Assembly: GCF_000331775.1 (NCBI RefSeq)
Contig: NZ_CAPJ01000039.1
Location: 1-47,131, forward strand
Reading direction: 5' to 3'
DNA: 47,131 bases
Source: Xanthomonas translucens pv. translucens DSM 18974
GTDB taxonomy: Bacteria; Pseudomonadota; Gammaproteobacteria; Xanthomonadales; Xanthomonadaceae
The notes below the pieces were generated by a model. That model was given only the letters and a program-made list of their open reading frames with translations. It did no database searches and was not told where the DNA came from. The position numbers and the translations under genes were made by a program. Of this stretch, positions 41,500 through 47,131 are shown piece after piece (within the stretch, counting starts at the first letter, position 1; every line of letters starts with the position of its first letter).

Positions 41500-42429
41500 T
41501 CAGAACGAAGCAGCCAATGCCGGCTCCTGCTCCTCGACTTCACCTTCGGGCTCGCGCTCGGCGGGCTCGGCAGATTGGTCGGAAACGGCGTCGGCGGCAG
41601 TGTCGATGGCGTTGGCGGCTTCGGGCGCGGGTGCGTCCTTCACCGGTGCTGCCTCGGCTTGTGCCTGGCTCGTCGGATAGACCTGGGTGCCGTCGATCTT
41701 GATCAGACCGATGTGGACCAGCGTCGATTCCAGGCTCGCGGCCGGCTCCCCAGCGTGCTCGCCCTTGGTGCGGATATACGGATCGATCTTCATGTCGTTG
41801 AGACGGAAGGCGATCAGCACCTTGCGATCCCCTTCGATGGCCTGCACGCATCGGCGAACCAGATGCTCGGCTTCAGGGGTGGCGACGATCGTGTCGAAGT
41901 ACCGATATTCCGGTTCGTCGACAGGTCCGGCCAGTGCGGCGATGGAGCACGACAGGAACGGATCGCCCGCCTTGGGGGTGACGTCCTTCGGACGGTTGAG
42001 GTAGCCGATGCCACGGGTGATCAGCTCGTGCTGCTCGATCGAAGCCAGTTCGGCCCGCTCGATCAGCTCGGCCTTGAGCAGTCGCGCCTTGAGGGACGCG
42101 GCGGCCTTGCCCTGGTTCTCGCCCTTGTCGCGGATGTACGCATCGCCCCAGAGGTCGCCGAGGCGGAAGCGCACCAGCGGGCGCTGCTTGGGATCGTCAA
42201 CGCCGATGTAGCGCTGAACGAGCTTCTTGGCCTCGGCACCCGAGACCTTGACGTCGAAGTAGCGGCAGCTGGGGTCCCTGGCGGGGCCGACCAGCGCGGC
42301 GATGGTGCATGCCAGGAAAGGCTGCGCACGGCGGCCGCCCCTGACGGGTACTTCACGGGCACGTTGCAGATAGCCGATGCCCGAGGTGTGCAGATCGAAG
42401 TACGACTTCTCGTTGGACGTGGTGTTCAT
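41500..42429 (-). CDS. DUF3577 / STY4534-family ICE replication-associated protein with two domains
   Basis: 309 aa from the ATG at 42429. Two tandem copies of the same domain are seen: residues about 9-125 (YFDLHTSGIGYLQRAREV, then PFLACTIAALVGP, CRYFDVKVSG) and about 130-235 (ITRGIGYLNRPKDV, PFLSCSIAALAGP, YRYFDTIVAT). The all-beta pattern suggests an OB-like, perhaps nucleic-acid-binding, fold. The last 60 residues are acidic and Ala/Glu-rich, resembling the tail of single-stranded-DNA-binding proteins. The family is named as an ICE replication protein. A fragment of this gene is duplicated at 43817-44011. Confidence 0.87.
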   Translation of the reverse strand: MNTTSNEKSYFDLHTSGIGYLQRAREVPVRGGRRAQPFLACTIAALVGPARDPSCRYFDVKVSGAEAKKLVQRYIGVDDPKQRPLVRFRLGDLWGDAYIRDKGENQGKAAASLKARLLKAELIERAELASIEQHELITRGIGYLNRPKDVTPKAGDPFLSCSIAALAGPVDEPEYRYFDTIVATPEAEHLVRRCVQAIEGDRKVLIAFRLNDMKIDPYIRTKGEHAGEPAASLESTLVHIGLIKIDGTQVYPTSQAQAEAAPVKDAPAPEAANAIDTAADAVSDQSAEPAEREPEGEVEEQEPALAASF

Positions 42430-42467
42430 GGTGAATCTCCATAAGGAAGAAGCGGAGACACACCAAG

Positions 42468-42506
42468 CCCACGCAAGCGGGGAAGGGTGCGTAACCCCGC
42501 GATGGG
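42468..42506 (-). promoter_or_regulatory. Leader hairpin before the DUF3577 gene
   Basis: Inner arms GCGGGG and CCCCGC, with flanking CCCA and TGGG pairing outside, about 40 bases before the ATG at 42429. Confidence 0.6.
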
Positions 42507-42843
42507 TTGATAAGGCGAAAGCATCCGCCACCGGACAGGCCGGTGGTCGCTCGCAGATGGATGCGGTGCGAGCTGGCTCGGTCACGCAGCGGGAGCTGCG
42601 CCGCAACCTCGAAGACCGATGGTTGCCTGGCATGTCGCTGACAACGTCAGCAGGCATGGAGGCAGCATGGCCGGGCCTCACTCTCGGGGCAGCAATGAAT
42701 CGGCAATCGAGCGCTTCCCTTTGTCCACGGCGACCAGCGTCTGCCGCAGCAGTTGCTGCGGTGGCGATGGCCCCATCAGAAAATATTCTGAAAATTCAGA
42801 TAGTTGGCGCGTGGCGTAGTCCAACCCCCGCACCGGGGGATTT

Positions 42844-42954
42844 CCTAAAGTTGTGGTCAGGCATAGTTTCGGTAAAGTGATGCGGCGCGAGCCTCACTCT
42901 GGAGCACTCATGGCTAACTATGCAGATGCTCAAGTGCTACCCCCACCTTCGCGC
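42844..42954. repeat. 111-bp direct repeat, copy 1
   Basis: Aligned to 44019-44129 by eye, with roughly 8-10 differences over 111 bases. It runs from CCTAAAGTTGTGGTCAGG to CCCCCACCTTCGCGC. Each copy lies upstream of a plus-strand gene (TrbM-like here, lipoprotein at copy 2), so the repeat may carry a shared promoter. Confidence 0.8.
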
Positions 42955-43168
42955 GGAAGACCTGGTACAGAACTTCACCGCATTCCTCGGACCGCGCCGT
43001 CCGCTTCTACGAACCGACTAAAAGCCACCCGCCATGCCGAGAACCACGCATCGCCTAATCCAGCCGACGCCACAGCAAGCGGCGCCGGCGCTGTCTCGTT
43101 GAGCCACGCTTATCGCAAGTCGCCCAGAAACAAGCACGTTATTTCAACCAATACCAGGGAGGTTCATC

Positions 43169-43489
43169 ATGAAACTACGCGCCATTTCCGCCACTTTCGC
43201 ACTGGCTGCGGCTTTAGGCCTTGGCCTGAGCGCCCCAGCTCGCGCCCAGGCGCCGGATCCTTGCTCGGTCTTTCTTTGCATGGCCAGCGTGTCCGGCGTC
43301 GGCACTCCAAGTCCCCAATGTGCAGCGCCAATCGCAGTCTTTCACACCATCCAGGTATGGAGTCCGGCGTTCAACCCGCCGGCCACGGCGGCGGCACGTC
43401 GGACATTTCTGATGACATGTCCAGGCGCGACCGCACCGAATCAAGCCATCCTGGAAGCCATCATCGCGCAGTGGGGCTACACACCTTGA
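43169..43489 (+). CDS. TrbM/KikA-like secreted protein
   Basis: 106 aa. A strong ribosome-binding site (AGGGAGG) precedes the ATG. The signal peptide covers residues 1-26 (ARA-Q). The mature part starts DPCSVFLCMASVSG, followed by QCAAP and RRTFLMTCPG, the Cys pattern of TrbM/KikA proteins, small periplasmic proteins linked to conjugation and plasmid host range. It is on the plus strand, against the surrounding backbone genes, and flanked by the two copies of a direct repeat. This suggests it came in with the duplicated segment. Confidence 0.75.
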   Translation: MKLRAISATFALAAALGLGLSAPARAQAPDPCSVFLCMASVSGVGTPSPQCAAPIAVFHTIQVWSPAFNPPATAAARRTFLMTCPGATAPNQAILEAIIAQWGYTP

Positions 43490-43621
43490 CCGGTATCGCC
43501 CGCTGACCCAGAAAGCGCTTGTTCTGAGACTTTACGGGGATATCCGTGCGCCGCTGAAGCGGTTGAATCGGTTGCTGAGCAACGGCACCGTCTCGCACCC
43601 GCTGTCCAGCGCTCGGGCAAG

Positions 43622-43645
43622 AAAAAGCCCCTCGGTTGAGGGGCT
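43622..43645 (-). terminator. Terminator of the chimeric DUF3577 fragment
   Basis: On the minus strand AGCCCCTC-AACC-GAGGGGCT is followed by TTTTTC. It lies just beyond the stop at 43651. That it is kept suggests the 3' half derives from a real gene. Confidence 0.8.
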
Positions 43646-43650
43646 GGGGA

Positions 43651-44011
43651 TCAGGCGTCGTACACGAAACAGTGCGTGCGCTGCCGTGGAAAGAAGACGT
43701 GCTTCCAGCACTTGCCGCTGGTGTTGCCGCCGTCGAACACCACCATCTCGTAGCGGTCGATGTCGGTGTACACAAGGTCCTGCGTAGCGACGTGGCGTAT
43801 GTGCAGCTTGCCCTTGTTGCGGATGTACGCATCGCCCCAGAGGTCGTCGAGGCGGAAGCGCACCAGCGGGCGCTGCTTGGGATCGTCAACGCCGATATAG
43901 CGCTGAACGAGCTTCTTGGCCACGGCACCCAAGACCTTGACGTCGAAGTAGCGGTAGCTGGGGTCCCTGGCGGAGCCGACCAGCGCGGCGACGGTGCATG
44001 CCAGGAACGGT
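43651..44011 (-). pseudogene. Chimeric gene fragment: DUF3577 piece fused to an unrelated 3' end
   Basis: From about 44011 to 43817 the sequence copies the start of the DUF3577 gene (from 42321 to 42128) with a few percent differences; the translation includes PFLACTVAALVGS and YRYFDVKVLG. A stop lies just upstream, so there is no native start; an ATG at 43932 could give 93 residues. After the copy the frame continues into HIRHVATQDLVYTDIDRY and WKHVFFPRQRTHCFVYDA, a C-terminus of unknown origin, followed by a terminator. It is probably the product of unequal recombination and not functional. Confidence 0.7.
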
Positions 44012-44018
44012 TGCGCCC

Positions 44019-44129
44019 CCTAAAGTTGTGGTCAGGCATAGTTTCGGTAAAGTGATGCGGCGCGGCCTCACTCTGGATCAGTCATGGCTAACTATGCAAA
44101 ATGCTCAAGCGCTACCCCCACCTTCGCGC
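44019..44129. repeat. 111-bp direct repeat, copy 2
   Basis: Second copy of 42844-42954 in the same orientation, directly joined to the DUF3577 fragment. Together the fragment and the repeat mirror the order at 42128-42954 with the middle deleted. Confidence 0.8.
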
Positions 44130-44159
44130 ACTTGTCTTAACCTACAGAGGAAGTTCGTT

Positions 44160-44786
44160 TTGCATACCGCCATCAAGATCGTCGCCATCAGCAGCCTTGC
44201 CTTTACGCTTGCCGCATGCGGCGGCGCCAAAGACGCCAACAAGAGCAACTTCAGCAAGGCCATCCAGGCGTACCTGGACACTCAGAAGGGCCTATGCGCT
44301 GCGATTCCTGCAAAGGGCTTGCCGTTCACCCTGGCGAATCAAGATATGTTGGGCGCCCAGAACAAGAAGCGCGCCGATGCGCTGGTCGATGCCGGGCTGT
44401 TGACGAAGCGAGACACCGAAGTCAAAGCCATGTTCGGCAACAAGATGGATCCGGCCACCGAGTACCAAATCACTGATATCGGCAAGAAATTCCTCGTCGC
44501 CAATGGTGCGAACACGCTGGCTGGACAAGATGCCTTCTGCACCGGCAAGTACACCGTCGTGGAAGTGGACAACTTCACTGAACCCAGCGACATGATGGGC
44601 GTAAGGCTGTCGCAGGTGAACTATCGCTACAAGGTGGACGGTGCAGATGACTGGGCCAAATCGGAAGTCATGCGTGCCAATTACAAGAATTTTGCGGAAC
44701 AGACTCAGGGAGATGTACAGGCCAAGGCGGCAGTCATCCTGACCAACGATGGGTGGATGCACGAGCGCCTATTCAAGCGTGGATAA
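44160..44786 (+). CDS. Lipoprotein of unknown function, TTG start
   Basis: 208 aa from a TTG at 44160, chosen because AGAGGAAG ends six bases before it and the signal peptide begins there; the open frame to 43998 would put that peptide in the interior. The lipobox is TLAAC (Cys near residue 20) followed by GG, with D at +5. The mature protein is soluble, with a FSKAIQAYLDTQKGLCA helix and a Cys pair (near 42 and 123) that may form a disulfide. I recall related envelope lipoproteins in xanthomonads but no function. It stands alone on the plus strand with its own strong terminator. Confidence 0.72.
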   Translation: MHTAIKIVAISSLAFTLAACGGAKDANKSNFSKAIQAYLDTQKGLCAAIPAKGLPFTLANQDMLGAQNKKRADALVDAGLLTKRDTEVKAMFGNKMDPATEYQITDIGKKFLVANGANTLAGQDAFCTGKYTVVEVDNFTEPSDMMGVRLSQVNYRYKVDGADDWAKSEVMRANYKNFAEQTQGDVQAKAAVILTNDGWMHERLFKRG

Positions 44787-44805
44787 ATAGCTCTGAATCA
44801 GTTCT

Positions 44806-44850
44806 AAGAAGAAAAGCCCTTCATCAATGAGTGAAGGGCTTTTCTTCTTT
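44806..44850 (+). terminator. Strong bidirectional terminator
   Basis: Perfect 18-bp stem (AAGAAGAAAAGCCCTTCA with its complement at 44832-44849), 8-base loop, A- and T-rich stem bases on both sides. It ends the lipoprotein gene. On the other strand it stands some 95 bases beyond the DUF3085 stop. Confidence 0.92.
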
Positions 44851-44944
44851 TGGACTACTGCATCAATGCCCGGACCGGTCCGGATGCTGGCTCACTCGGG
44901 GCATTGCCGACCGCTGGATCGCAAGTTTGACTCAGCAAGCCGCG

Positions 44945-45298
44945 CTATGTGGAAGGCACCACCTCGAGCGATAGATGCGTGGCGGTGGCGGAAAGCACCA
45001 GATCGGCGGCAGAGTGCAGCATGCGAGTGAATACGTCGTCCTTCGGATCGAAGTACTCCGCGAAGTCGTCGCCGCCTAATTCGTCGCGCGCCAGTTCCCA
45101 CCAGTTGTCGAACGGATCGGTATCCGGGTTGCAACCGACGGCATAGGCCAGCAGCTTCACGCGTCCATCCGGGCGGCGCTCCCCGTGCTCGGCTAGGAAG
45201 TACACGCCCTGGTCCTTGACCAGCATGACGCGGCATTGACTGTCGATCGCCTCGGTCAACACGGGGCGCAGGTCGGAGCCTTTGAATCGCAGTGACAT
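44945..45298 (-). CDS. DUF3085-family ICE protein
   Basis: 117 aa, soluble. Segments RFKGSDLRPVLTEAI, CRVMLVKDQGVYFLAEHGE and AYAVGCNPDTDPFDNWWELARDELGGDDF match the DUF3085 pattern closely. The gene is a backbone member of this ICE family with unknown function. The ribosome-binding site CAGGAGATTTCGACC precedes the ATG, and a hairpin sits just upstream. Confidence 0.87.
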   Translation of the reverse strand: MSLRFKGSDLRPVLTEAIDSQCRVMLVKDQGVYFLAEHGERRPDGRVKLLAYAVGCNPDTDPFDNWWELARDELGGDDFAEYFDPKDDVFTRMLHSAADLVLSATATHLSLEVVPST

Positions 45299-45328
45299 GG
45301 TCGAAATCTCCTGTGGGGATAGAGAAAA

Positions 45329-45356
45329 GGCCCTCCACCCGGAGGGATGGAGAGCC
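45329..45356 (-). promoter_or_regulatory. Leader hairpin before the DUF3085 gene
   Basis: Arms GGCCCTCCA and TGGAGAGCC pair with one mismatch; TTTTCTC follows on the coding strand, then the ribosome-binding site of the gene at 45298. Terminator-like. Confidence 0.65.
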
Positions 45357-45439
45357 TGTGGGGCACATGGCCAGAGGGGCTGAACACCGCGGAGGGGGCT
45401 CAGGTCAGCCGAAGAACCGTCTGGCTCCCGTGCGGGGCG

Positions 45440-46252
45440 TCATGCCGGCAGCGCCTGGCGCGGTCGAGCTGCTTTCGCGTTGATGACACTCACATCGATC
45501 AGGCGCCAACGCCCGTCGTCGATGAGTTGCTCCAGCACTTCGCCGAGCATGTCGAAATACACCTCGTCATGCCGATCGACCAATTCGCCATCTTGGTGCA
45601 GCTCCACCACGTAGGTATCACCCGCGCGGTCGTACAGTACCGTCACCCGGCCCTCGAACTTCGCGGTCGAGACCGTGAAGCTGATCGCCGGAGGCGTCTC
45701 GATGATCTTGGACGGCTTCGGATCGACCCAGGAGAAATCCTGAGCGCCCGCATCGACCAGCATGTGGGTAATGCGTCGGAAGCCATCGGGCGCCGGCATT
45801 TCCTCCAGTTGCTCGATGAGCTGGCCCAGTTCCATGCACTGCGGCGTGGGGATGGGCAGCTTGGCCGGCGCGGAGCCAAGGATGTGCGTCTTGACGGTGT
45901 AGGGAACGCCGTCGGACGTCATCTCGGTGCGTATTTCCGGAGTGTCCGCGCGCAGTCCGTCGAAACGGCGCCGCGCGTAGGGTTGGACATGCACCTTGGC
46001 GCCTTCGGTTGGAACGACGGTCACCAGTTTGGGATCAAGCACAGCGAACTCGCTGGGCTTGAGCTTGACGACGATGGCGTCATCCGTCGCCACGACCACG
46101 CGCCCATCGAAGGGCATGGGATCGATGGCGAAGCCCAATGTCGAAGACTGCGGCTGATCGTCGAACACGCGGTACTTGAACGACCGCACGTTACGAGGTA
46201 CATGGCCTGCGACAAGCGAAGGCATCATGGATTTGATGAGGGAACGGTCCAT
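45440..46252 (-). CDS. ICE-conserved hypothetical protein, 270 aa
   Basis: From the ATG at 46252 with AAGGAGATTCCC upstream; the open frame to 46429 runs through the leader hairpin and lacks a ribosome-binding site. The protein is soluble and beta-rich, with segments FKYRVFDDQPQSSTLGFAID, GRVVVATDDAIVVKL and FEGRVTVLYDRAGDTYVVEL. The end is basic. I recall full-length homologues in related ICEs near DUF3085, without a named function. Confidence 0.75.
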   Translation of the reverse strand: MDRSLIKSMMPSLVAGHVPRNVRSFKYRVFDDQPQSSTLGFAIDPMPFDGRVVVATDDAIVVKLKPSEFAVLDPKLVTVVPTEGAKVHVQPYARRRFDGLRADTPEIRTEMTSDGVPYTVKTHILGSAPAKLPIPTPQCMELGQLIEQLEEMPAPDGFRRITHMLVDAGAQDFSWVDPKPSKIIETPPAISFTVSTAKFEGRVTVLYDRAGDTYVVELHQDGELVDRHDEVYFDMLGEVLEQLIDDGRWRLIDVSVINAKAARPRQALPA

Positions 46253-46288
46253 GGGAATCTCCTTGAGGAAGAACCAAGGGATTCCCCG

Positions 46289-46314
46289 CCCGCAAGGGAG
46301 AGGTCCCTTGTGGG
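46289..46314 (-). promoter_or_regulatory. Leader hairpin before the 270-aa gene
   Basis: Arms CCCGCAAGGG and CCCTTGTGGG pair with one wobble around a 6-base loop, about 36 bases before the ATG at 46252. Confidence 0.62.
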
Positions 46315-46467
46315 TGGCGTGGATGGACGCGGACGCGTCCGTGGAAAGAAACGACCAGTGCGGTTTCCCGCACTTGCAGCCTTGAAGGTCTCGGCCGCCT
46401 GGGCATGTGTCGGCAACGCCGACGAACATGGGGCAAGAATGGCCTCGGAGTGCGCGTTCCGCCCTTA

Positions 46468-47131
46468 GAGCCTGTTCACGATCTTTTGAGCAGCAGGGTC
46501 AGGAATGCCAGATGGATGAATTGCAGACTTGTGTTGAGCTTTCGCTCGCAGTTCTTCCATAGCCGCCGGTTCTTCTCCAACCACGCAAAGCTGCGTTCGA
46601 CGATCCAACGCTTGGGCATGACCTTGAAGGTGTGCAGCTCACTGCGCTTGGCAATTTGTACCGTGACCTGCTTGCCTAGGATCTCTCGCACGCCTTCGGC
46701 GAACGGTTCTCCGGTATAACCGCTATCGCACAACAGGCTTTGCACTTGCCCCAAGTTCGCCTTGCAGCGATCCAGGGATTGCAATGCCCCTTTGCGGTCC
46801 GTCACCTCCGCCGTCGTCACCGCGATCGCATGCGGCAGGCCTTGGGTATCGACGGCGATATGACGCTTGATCCCCGACACCTTCTTGCCTGCGTCATAGC
46901 CCTTCTGGCCGGCCGTGTCCGTGTTCTTCACGCTCTGTGCGTCCACGATCAAAAACGTGCTGCAAGCGCTGCGCCCCTGTTTCTCGCGGGCCGCGCCAAC
47001 CTGATTTTTTGAGCGCCCGCTCCAGCAGGCTCACTCCCTCCTCGTCCAGTTCGCTCCACTTGGCAAAATACGAGTGCACCGTGCGCCACTTGGGAAAGTC
47101 ACTGGGCAACGCCCGCCACTGGCACCCAGTA
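46468..47131 (-). mobile_element. IS5-family insertion sequence, cut by the window end
   Basis: The element's visible end is at about 46468 (GAGCCTGTTCACGATC), 8 bases before the transposase stop, and is flanked by TTA, a plausible target triplet. The other end lies beyond the window. The transposase is of the IS5/IS427-like type. It is inserted in the gap upstream of the 270-aa gene and could affect that gene's promoter. Confidence 0.85.
46476..47131 (-). CDS. IS5-family transposase, partial, two frames
   Basis: Two overlapping frames. The first enters from the window edge ([17 protein letters not shown]) and reaches a run of six A on the coding strand (47005-47010). The second continues as [24 protein letters not shown] to the stop at 46476. 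Catalytic residues are visible: Asp in [12 protein letters not shown], Asp in [11 protein letters not shown] and Glu in [18 protein letters not shown]. The junction at A6 may be a programmed -1 frameshift, as in many IS427-group elements, or an inactivating indel. The N-terminus is outside the window. Confidence 0.85.

Larger units (their letters stand above)
42430..43168. other. 739-base stretch without a convincing gene upstream of the DUF3577 and TrbM-like genes
   Basis: It holds the DUF3577 leader hairpin (42468-42506), a hairpin CCCCCG-CAC-CGGGGG at 42826-42840 and copy 1 of a 111-bp direct repeat (42844-42954). A short frame within the repeat reads MLKCYPHLRAEDL, resembling the end of DUF433 proteins, but runs only 32 codons. 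Both neighbouring genes must draw their promoters from here. A plus-strand TTGTGG-16-TAAAGT (42851-42878) is a weak candidate. Confidence 0.4.

Noticed and set aside
42853..43506. 217-codon plus-strand frame across the repeat and the TrbM-like gene
   Set aside because: The TrbM-like gene lies in another frame with signal peptide and ribosome-binding site; this frame has no structure.
43461..44039. 192-codon minus-strand frame
   Set aside because: It is the wrong frame of the duplicated DUF3577 fragment; the real frame is 43651-44011.
44870..44883. Palindrome CCGGACCGGTCCGG
   Set aside because: Perfect, but short and GC-rich with no positional link to a promoter or gene start; likely chance in this composition.
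1..47131. CRISPR arrays, tRNA or rRNA genes, complete integrase and att sites
   Set aside because: Looked for by eye on both strands; no regularly spaced repeats, cloverleaf-like gene ends or full recombinase were seen.

Overview
The window is most of the backbone of an integrative and conjugative element (ICE) of the PFGI-1/ICEclc-like family, carrying a G-type mating-pair-formation system. The DNA is GC-rich by eye. The orphan VirB5/VirB6/DUF4189 cassette, the TrbM-like gene and the style of the two insertion sequences point to a Xanthomonadaceae host (Xanthomonas, Stenotrophomonas or a relative). That is inference from gene content. No tRNA, rRNA, CRISPR array or intact integrase was found. 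Both ends of the window cut through genes, so the element's boundaries lie outside. Family names of the form TIGR037xx and DUF are from memory of those families, not from a search.

Layout. (1) 1-3104, minus: a lower-GC cargo cassette behind the relaxase, with a VirB5-like protein, VirB6, a secreted DUF4189 protein, a frameshifted secreted-protein relic and a cut-off membrane protein. (2) 3628-5442, minus: the MobH-type relaxase TraI. (3) 5740-7459, plus: a Xre/RES toxin-antitoxin pair with its promoter and operator-like repeats, then DUF3742. (4) 7466-27479: the mating and coupling genes, nearly all minus, in three transcription units. PilL to the TIGR03747 protein (27479-21435) holds a lytic transglycosylase and TraD. 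RAQPRD to the DsbA-like protein (20809-12289) holds the pilus, core-complex and TraC genes. TIGR03757 to the TraG-like protein (12144-7466) holds the last group. Each unit has the same octamer, CAAACAAT on the plus strand, 59-62 bases before its first start codon. (5) 27748-34447: variable cargo, with a Hanks-type Ser/Thr kinase, a convergent SMC/Rad50-like ATPase broken by a one-base frameshift, a HEPN-like gene split by an IS3-family element (1200 bp, 4-bp target duplication) and an integrase fragment. (6) 34699-46252, minus: backbone genes of helicase, methyltransferase-like, DUF6927-like, DUF3275, DUF3577, DUF3085 and unknown types. Most are separated by short GC-rich hairpins just before the next ribosome-binding site. 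A duplicated segment here carries a TrbM-like gene and a lipoprotein gene on the plus strand. (7) 46468-47131: an IS5-family element cut by the window end.

How it fits together. TraI would nick the element DNA, TraD would couple it to the channel, and TraC would power assembly of a periplasmic and outer-membrane complex built from lipoproteins, VirB8/9/10-like proteins and pilin-like small membrane proteins. The transglycosylase would open the cell wall, and three thioredoxin-fold proteins would manage disulfides. The DUF3577, helicase and methyltransferase-like genes are probably for element DNA processing. The kinase/ATPase/HEPN region is the most likely place for accessory host-interaction or defence functions, but two of its three main genes are visibly damaged.
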